NCBI RefSeq assembly: GCF_000143415.4
Contig: NW_003314267.1
Coordinates: forward strand, 3,786,446 to 3,850,445
Source: Selaginella moellendorffii
Taxonomy: Eukaryota; Streptophyta; Lycopodiopsida; Selaginellales; Selaginellaceae
DNA: 64,000 nucleotides
Direction: 5' to 3'
The translations under genes and the position numbers were made by a program. A model generated the notes under the pieces. That model saw only the letters and a list, made by a program, of their open reading frames with translations, was not told where the DNA came from and did not search any database. Below are positions 57,080 through 64,000 of the stretch, in pieces (the stretch's first letter is position 1; the number at the start of each line of letters is the position of its first letter).

Positions 57080-58420
57080 CCTTTTCCAATCCCTCCAATT
57101 GACTGGCTCATGAAGGAGTATGCCGATCTCTTTGAATTTAACTTATCGTCTGGGGCTAAAATTGCCACATGTCATCCAATTCCAACCGGGGATGCTCGTC
57201 CATTCAAGGTTCCTATTCATCTTTAGTCACCTAAAGAGATCAAGATTTGACATACAAACGTCAAAGAGATGTTGAAAAAGGGTGTTATTCACAAATCATA
57301 GAGTCCTTGGGCATGTGAACCTTATCTTATGATGAAGCCTGATGGGAGTATTCGAATTTGCATCGACTATCATTCATTAAACGAAATGGTGATTCTAAAT
57401 GTGTACCCTCTTCCTCACACTACTGATATCTTGGATCATCTAGGGAAAAGTCTTAGTTCACTAAGTTAGATTTTGCTTCTGAGTATTGACAAGTATCGAT
57501 GGTCGAAGAAGATATTCATAAGGTTGCTTTTCATATACTATTTGGTTTGTACGAGTTATTGGTGATGCTATTTGGTTTAAATAATGCTTTAGCAACTTTT
57601 CAGTAGATGATGGATGAAGTTCTTTACAATATGCCAGAGGTGACTATTAACTTCATTGATGATGTCTTGATCCACTTTGAGGGGACATGGGCTATGGGAA
57701 GTTGGTTTAAAGTTGAAGCAGTCGAAGTGTATTTTTGAGTCTAAAGACACGACTTATCTTGGGTACTATATTTCTTGTGAGGGTTTGCATGATCCTAACA
57801 AACTTGTGGTTGTTTTAAAATTCCCTACTTCGAAGTGTGTGAATGATGTACAATGCTTCTTGGGCAAAGTGTAATATCTTGGTCGTTTTATGGATCATCT
57901 TTTTGATCGTATTGCACAATTGCGAGTGTTGTTGAAGTCATCAACATCATCTATCATCTGGTCTGTGGATTGTGAGCGGGTGTTCATAGATCTCAGAGAG
58001 CTATTGACGACTCCTCTCGTTTTGGTGTATCCTCACTACACTCGATCTTTCATTTTACGCATGGATGCTTTTGATATTAGTCTTGGAGGTGTGCTGATGC
58101 AAGAGAGCCCGAGTGTGCCTAGTCAGCACCATCCCATTGCATATATAAGCCATACATTACAGAGGCAAACTACTCTATGACAAAGAAGGAGTGCTTAGCA
58201 ACAATTTAGAATTTTGAGAAACTTTATGCATATTTATATGGTTCTCAGACATTACTGGAAGGTGATCATGCTGTTGTTACTTCATTATTGAAGTAGAAGA
58301 ACTTGGTTGGTCATACTACTTGGTGAGCTTTGAAACTTTAGATATATGATTTTAATGTTATTCATCGCCTAGGGAGTTCTATGGCTGATGCTAATGCCCT
58401 TTCTTAAGCCCTCTTTCTTC
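57080..58420 (+). pseudogene. Reverse transcriptase and RNase H region of the Ty3 element
   Basis: Readable in pieces over several frames: a pre-RT segment with DLFE and PIPTGDARPFKVPIHL (about 57,120-57,225), MKPDGSIRICIDYHSLNE (about 57,331), the catalytic FIDD motif (57,652-57,663), the LGYYIS and FLGKV thumb-like segments (57,760-57,870), and an RNase H start LRMDAFDISLGGVL (about 58,051). In-frame stops and shifts lie between most blocks, so no enzyme can be made. Confidence 0.8.
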
Positions 58421-58639
58421 TTTGCTCTCTTCTTATGTTTCTGATGAGCTTTTTGTTCTAGCATTTATAGATTTTCTAAACAAGGATTTTGTGCCGTTGG
58501 CGGTTGCTGTACTTGATGTTTAATGTTCATAAGGTGTAAAGCAAGATTTATCTTCTCTTGATGAGGTTCATGAAGCTAAAAAAATTAAGCTATGGATTCG
58601 AAAGCTTTGTGATGGGTTTGAGAATCCTACATCACTTGC

Positions 58640-59480
58640 TGATGACTTGCCATTCTGGCATTTACATTCTCAATATCACTTTGAAGACAGCTTTTTTTAT
58701 TTTGTAGGGACGGATCCTAATGATCATTTATGGCTAGTGGTACCTTCACTCTTTATTCCACAGTTTTTCTATACCTACCATGATTTTCCTATTTTAAGCG
58801 GGCATATGAGACATTATCGTATGACCAAGAAGTTGCACAAGTTTTTCTATTGGCCGGAGATATGACGTGATGCTATCTAATATGTGTGTAGTTGCGTTTG
58901 GTGCCAAGTTTGTAATACTCCCCTTCGTGTTGCAGAAGAACAGTTGGAGTCAATTATAATTTCCCATCCGTTTGAGTTAGTGGTATTTGATCTTATGGGA
59001 CCTTTTCCACAATCGACTTGGCAATGAATATGTTATTATTGCTTTTGATTACTTGACTCGCTAGGTGGAAGTTAGTGCTCTTGTTAATGCCTTTACAACT
59101 ACTGTTAGATATTTCCTCCTCAATTAAGTAGTGTTCCAGCATTCTTGTCTAGAATGGATTCTTTTGACAATGGTCCCGCATTTATGGCTAAAGTATTTTA
59201 TGTTTTAATGTTTCGCTTGAGGATACACCACACTTTCATGAGTGCTCATCATCTATAGTCAAACAGTTTGGTGGAACGGCTTGTTCAGACATTCAAAAGG
59301 ATAATCAAGAAGTACGTGAATTTTCAACATTTGGATTAAGATGGTTATTTGCTGTCTCTTCGATATGCATGTCACAAAGGTGCAAGGTTTTATTGGTGCT
59401 TCACCATATAAATTTTTATATGGTCATGATCCAATATTACTAATAGAGTTGGGTTTACCTTTGCAATTACCAAGAGATGT
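58640..59480 (+). pseudogene. Integrase region of the Ty3 element
   Basis: An H2C2 zinc-binding segment is recognisable: HMRHYRMTKKLHKFFYWPEI around 58,803, then Cys pairs near 58,890-58,910. It is followed by the core domain start (VVFDLMGPFP, about 58,981) and the later VERLVQTFKR helix (about 59,271) that carries the catalytic Glu in intact integrases. Interrupted by stops and shifts. No chromodomain is recognised downstream. Confidence 0.72.
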
Positions 59481-59929
59481 TGAAGTTGGGATTAGTGTTT
59501 GATGAGCATTCTTTCACTTGTTCAAGTAAAGTTTACTGAACATCTAAGTTGTATACAAGTGGGACAACAACAATATTACAACTCCCATCATTGTCCACTT
59601 GTAGAATACAATGTGGATGATTTGGGGTTAGTTTGTTTTCCCCATCTTATGGTATGTAGTTTATTTAAAGGGCTTCTTGCTCAGTGGAAAGGATTGTAAT
59701 GGATGTTGCGGCAAGTTAAATTATAAGTTTATAAGGTTCGGCAAGACGTCTAGAAAACAGATCCTCTAGAAATTATGCATGTGTAGCAGTTAAAATATTT
59801 CGTACAAAGGGATCAAGAATAACTAATACCATCTACAAATCCATCGATGCTTCTTCCTAATGTTCCTCCAGATCCCAGCCCATTTATGAGAGAATCTTAA
59901 TAGTCTTTTATTATTCTGAGAGGAGTGGA

Positions 59930-60108
59930 TGATATAAGGTCTAAGTGTATGATTATAATGCTGTATACTAATATTAGCATAGTGGGATTTTAGTAACCAT
60001 CAGATTAATTTCAATTTGGACCACTCGCTCTTGTATATAAACTAAAGTTTTTGGGTTAATTGATATACACATTTTTTATATTCCCTTTCCATATTCTATG
60101 CACTCACA
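59930..60108 (+). repeat. 3' LTR of the Ty3 element (179 bp)
   Basis: Partner of 55,380-55,555. Preceded by a purine-rich GAGAGGAGTGG that probably served as the polypurine tract. Followed by AAGC, matching the base flank of the 5' LTR. Confidence 0.87.
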
Positions 60109-60189
60109 AAGCATAATTTTGTTTTGTTGATATGTCCTACAATAACAAGTTCATTACTAAAGGTAAGTTATAATTGCAAAATTGTACCA

Positions 60190-60390
60190 TCCTACTACAT
60201 GCTGCACCAGGTTGTGTCATAACAATTGATACCTACACTACTTGTGATCATTCCTGGGACTATAGCAGTAAGGTTACAAGATTGACTATGATGAAAATCC
60301 ACACCACCAGCTTGTCAACTCATTTATAACTCAAGACAATGAAACATGTGGTCCCATTCTGAGCTTCTATAGACTCACGCTGTTGACAAT
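60190..60390 (+). pseudogene. Relic of the secreted-peptide gene, 3' part
   Basis: Aligns with about 815-1,030 of copy A, for example GGTTACAAGATTGACTATGAT. It has several deletions that break the frame, and the segment around the fourth cysteine is shortened. No signal peptide remains. It sits just upstream of the NUP133 gene in the same order as in copies A and B, so it marks the locus type from which the left part of the array came. Confidence 0.72.
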
Positions 60391-60879
60391 GTTGTGAGAA
60401 ATTGGTGGATAGGCACGAGATGCTGTATGATGTTATTAAATAAATGAGAGGCAAAGCTTCAACATCTGGACTTAGCCATAGAGAAATTTATCCATTACCA
60501 CTTCATCTTCCAGATCTTCCATTGTATAGGTTGGATGGATTGCGACTGCTTGCCTGAAGGAGGCTTGGGAATGGGAACTTGTCGTGCAACAAGCAAAATC
60601 CTGGCCATGATAATGATAATCTCTGCACTGCTCATCACAAGATTGTCTATTCATAAGCAGGAGGGTATTATCCAGCCATGGAATCTCATGGTGTCAATAC
60701 AAAGATGAGAGACAGAGAGGTTTGGGCCGACGACGCATGGATTTTCTGGCCTGGGCCTGCGGTGATCCTAGGTGAGAGCTGGTGAGCAGGAAAATTCGTC
60801 GACGCTTGTTGTTTATCGAGGAAAGTTCGCTTCAAAGTTGTCTCAAAGATGACCGGTGGCAAGTTCCCCGAGGACGTTA
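60391..60879. other. Spacer between peptide relic and NUP133 3' end
   Basis: No gene. Aligns in patches with 1,046-1,419. It should hold the polyadenylation region of NUP133 (minus strand). Confidence 0.5.
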
Positions 60880-63800
60880 TCACATTTCCATGCTGTTGTC
60901 CTCCTCAGCTACAAGCTCCAGTCCTTTCCCCATCCTCAGCGCCATCACCATGGCTTCCCCTGCTTCCGGAAAGTCCTCGTGCTCCGCCAGCACCTCATTC
61001 ACCGAGCTTGCACTGTCTGGCTCGGCCCTTCGACTGCTGGCGTCGATCTCTCGAAAAAGTGGTAGAGTCTCCTCGAACGGTGTGCCAATTACAAACGCCG
61101 AGCCCCCGTAACAGTACTTTGACGTTGCGTAGAGGGCAGTTGCCTTGAGAGCTTCGTACTGCTGTTGGTCATTCCAGCATTCCTCGTCCGAGAGCTGCCT
61201 CATTTTCAGCCAGTCGTCTTGATCAGCAAGCTTCAGCCATGCGGCCTCCAAAAGGCTCTTGTTCCCTCTTCTGAAAAAATTCCCGACAGCGCGAAAACCT
61301 CCAGAGAACGTAGAACCAGTTCCTTGTGGCCACTGTTCAGGCACGCTTCGACGAGCTGCAGCGGTGACAGAACTTCGGTAGAAGTTGCAATCCCCAACTC
61401 AGCAGCAGCTTCCTGTCCCAGTGGAAAAGAATTCAAGGAAACGTAAACAAGTTGGTTGTAGACAGACCTGAACAGCGAAAATTCCAAGATCTGCTTCGAT
61501 CTGAATCGACTTGTCAACAGCTCCACGCTTCCAGCCTGAAAGTACGGACACACATAATCACGTTCGGAAAGCTTGTGACAGTGCTACATACCTGCAAGTG
61601 CCGACAGTTCTGCCAGATATAAAAGCTTTCGTCGGGCAGATAGAGTAAAACCGGACGTCGGTTTTTCGTCCTGAATGATCGGGATATTCAAGTCGCTGCT
61701 CGAGAGAGCCAAGTGATGGATGGTATCTGACGCAGCAGTGAATCTCTTGAGGAAGAAATCATGGAGCCAGGAAAGAGATTTCTTGTCCCGAAGAAAGGAC
61801 GCAAGGTCTTCTGCAAACTCTTCTCCCAACACAGTTATAGCAGCTCGTACGTCAGGTGATGTGAACAGTAAAAGCAGGCACTCACCATAAGTTTGGGCAG
61901 GCAATCCATGTCATTGAGATCGATGCATATTTCCCAAAGTGTCTGATAGCCTGCATGACGGCCAAAAGCGACGAATACCGATCTCGCAGCACTTCCAGCC
62001 GTTTCTGCTCCCCCGCGTCGGCGCTTTCAGCGTGCTACACACCAAATACGACGTTAGTTAGAGCCATGTATGTCACACAACTGATCTTTACCTGAGAAGC
62101 CAGTTCGGCTGCTTCTCTTTCATGCTGTTAAAGAGTCAGTAGAAGGCTATGACGTCTGCTCCAGTACTCGAGTTGCAAGCCTCGGTACTCCTCGTCGCGC
62201 TCTATCTTGGCCAAAATAGCACCGGCATAGCCTTCGAGAAGAACATCGGCTATATCAGCAAGAGATACCATCACCTTTTCCTTTGACTGGACGTCCATAA
62301 GATGAGTCGCCAGTCGCCATAATCGGGAACGCACTGTTTACCAGGGCGTCAAGCCCTCTGGCGACGGATACCATGTCTGTTGTGTATCTCTGTACTGAAT
62401 GCCAGCTCTAACAGCAGAGGAGCAGGCGTCGGCAACCTCGCATAAGCGTTCGGTTTGTGACTTCAGTGACATCTCCTGCCCGATTATAGCTTGACTGTGT
62501 TCATTGATGCAACCGAAAAGCTCTTCTATGTCTGATCCCCGCGTAAGAAACACCTCCATCTTTTCCTTCACATTCTTCCTGCGAGCTTTCTCTCCGACTA
62601 GCTGAATTGTATCCCAGAGAGCTCCAGTAATCTCAGCTTCTTCTGCTTCACCACGGCTCTGGCCAGGAGCTCGAGAGTTGTACGTGTCCTTGATCTTTAG
62701 CAACGCAGCAAGTTTCTCACCATGCTCCAGGATCGTGTGCAGACTACTCCCTGGTCAAGACGTTGTTCAGCAGCCAAAAACGGAGAGAGAAACTTAATAC
62801 ACGGACTTACTTCGTTGGTGCCGAAGGACCTCATGACATTTAGAAGCTGCGAGAAAATTCAGATACTGTTGATGGCGCTTTTATTTCTCAGTAAGTTGCG
62901 AAGTAATGGCCATCGTGGCTGCACCTCCAGCTCCACCCGAAGCCCAATGCTTGGCTATTGTATCGACAATTGACTTGCTGAAGCGAGCGAAAATATTCAT
63001 TTCGCCTTCGTCATCGAATGCTCCGGTCTTCTGTAGCTTCTCAAAGACCGCGATCACTTGCCGAGTAGTCAGATAATGTTGAAATTGCTGACCGACTGTT
63101 GCCTCTGCTTCTTCATCTTGGAGAAGACGTTGAGTGGAATTCCTTGTCAGGACTTTTCCCACACCATCCGTGCTTTCGACTGCTAATCGTCGCCTCTGCT
63201 CCTTGACGGACTCGTCTTTAGCACTGCCTTTCCGCGAGAGGCTCCTTTCCGGTGGCTCAACAGCACCAAGCAGCACAGCTCTTTCAGGAATCCCCCACAC
63301 TCCTGCTTTCTCGGTCAAAACAAGCTAAGCGCCTTCGTCGCTGTCATCCACCGAAGGTACCACAGAAGCGTCTAAAACTCTGCCGGCATCCCATGCAAGA
63401 TCGAACTGGTATAGCCGACCAACGCCGTGTAAGTAATGAGAGATCGTTGCGGTGCCATCACCTGCAAGAACCATGGCTGAACCGGCAGGCTTTCCACCAA
63501 CTCGGAGCTGCATCGAATACAGAACTCCTCCACCTCTACTCGAGCCTTCGGTAAGATAACTCGTGCTGGAGCTAAAGTGAGCATGAAGTACTGCATGTAA
63601 CTGGAGCTCGTGACTCGATCCTTGGATAAAGATGCCGCTAGCACCGTCAGGTTCTTCTCCGCAGTAACTTGCAAATCGAGAAGCCACACTTGTTTCTGAC
63701 TCGTTAGATCCTTTAAAACCTCCGCGTCTTCGGAGATATCGTAAGCCCAGGCCTTTGAGAGCTGACCACCTTTCACTAACTGCACGTCCCAGCACTCGAT

Positions 63801-64000
63801 CCCCCTGGGAGTCAGCAGTAAAAGCTCCTCCCGTGACCACCACACGAGGGAACGGACTATGCCACTGTTGTTGAAATCGAAAGGCCCAAAGTTGTCGCTC
63901 TCCCCACGAACCTCAGCATTTACAGACCGCCAGGAAATCCCAGACACGGAGCAGTCGAACCTCCATAAGTTCCCCAAGCAGCTGGCGATGGCTACGCATT
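60880..64000 (-). pseudogene. Nucleoporin NUP133, C-terminal two-thirds, probably inactivated
   Basis: Minus-strand multi-exon gene that runs off the window at 64,000, so the N terminus is missing. NUP133 is a scaffold protein of the Y complex of the nuclear pore. Readable in order: the end of the beta-propeller (CVAIASCLGNLWRFDC at the edge, then GGKPAGSAMVLAGDGTATIS), a linker with EPPERSLSRK, and the alpha-helical stack (CHEVLRHQR, QTWYPSPEGLTPW, LADQDDWLKM), ending LVAEEDNSMEM. Introns include 62,041-62,090. Against this stand in-frame stops collinear with the family at 63,325-63,327 (TAG), 62,881-62,883, 62,338-62,340 and 62,128-62,130 (TAA). One-base shifts occur near 63,530, near 61,956 and at the T6 run near 61,276. 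Most likely a pseudogene of a real NUP133. Confidence 0.82.

Larger units (their letters stand above)
55380..60108 (+). mobile_element. Ty3/gypsy LTR retrotransposon, decayed
   Basis: Short LTRs at 55,380-55,555 and 59,930-60,108, both TG...CA, with a shared 4-bp flank AAGC as a likely target-site duplication. Between them lie broken gag-like and pol sequences on the plus strand in the order RT, RNase H, integrase, which defines Ty3/gypsy. Many stops and shifts interrupt pol. No initiator-Met primer site is visible after the 5' LTR. It lies between two relics of the secreted-peptide gene and upstream of NUP133. Confidence 0.88.

Noticed and set aside
54417-60390. One secreted-peptide gene split by the Ty3 element
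   Set aside because: The left and right relics overlap in the part of the gene they cover, so two separate relics fit better than a single gene with an insertion.
60880-63977. Recoded stop codons (TAA/TAG read as amino acid) in NUP133
   Set aside because: The residues expected at the stops differ from site to site, frameshifts are also present, and the intact peptide genes do not use such codons; pseudogene decay or base errors are simpler.
1-64000. tRNA or rRNA genes
   Set aside because: I saw no cloverleaf with matching A and B boxes and no rRNA core sequence on reading; a tRNA scan was not possible here.

Overview
This window looks like nuclear DNA of a land plant, most likely a lycophyte such as Selaginella. 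That is an inference from PLS-type PPR sequence ending in a DYW domain, a plant-type NUP133 gene, a MiAMP1-like cysteine-rich secreted peptide, a short run of the plant telomere repeat TTTAGGG, and Ty3-type LTR retrotransposons with a plant-style initiator-Met primer site. GC-rich exon-like islands sit in AT-rich, transposon-dominated DNA. Almost every gene is broken or a fragment. The only open, plausibly intact genes are two identical copies of the small secreted peptide.

Positions 1 to about 42,200 are a recent duplication array. Copy A (1-19,857) holds, in order: a phosphoesterase exon fragment, the secreted-peptide gene, an antisense fragment of NUP133, a MITE-like element, an LTR retrotransposon with a non-coding interior and a large inverted repeat, a frameshifted PPR gene, and an antisense LTR-element remnant that cuts the PPR gene off before the end of its DYW domain. 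Copy B (19,858-35,994) repeats this with a deletion of about 2.09 kb and stops inside the antisense LTR. Copy C (35,995-42,206) repeats only the second half of the retrotransposon and the PPR gene, but keeps the native PPR 3' end with a complete DYW terminus. Frameshifts in the PPR gene are shared by all copies, so it was dead before the array formed.

Positions 42,340-53,620 are the most unusual part. Two divergent, decayed genes lie between two direct repeats of about 130 bp (43,259 and 53,494). One is on the minus strand (45,451-48,231) and has a DUF7869-like, transposon-associated core. The other is on the plus strand (about 51,376-52,946) and has a ParB/sulfiredoxin-like N-domain pattern. 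The whole block is peppered with at least 16 copies of a 24-bp palindrome, in introns, spacers and UTR-like DNA but not in exons. It also contains a zero-spacer 190-bp palindrome, an interstitial telomere repeat and a 208-bp direct repeat. I regard this as the best candidate for an undescribed mobile or partition-like element.

Positions 53,621-64,000 hold what looks like the source-type locus for the left part of the array: relics of the secreted-peptide gene followed by NUP133 on the minus strand, with a decayed Ty3/gypsy element (55,380-60,108) in between. NUP133 runs off the right edge. It keeps strong family similarity but carries several in-frame stops and frameshifts, so it is probably a pseudogene too.
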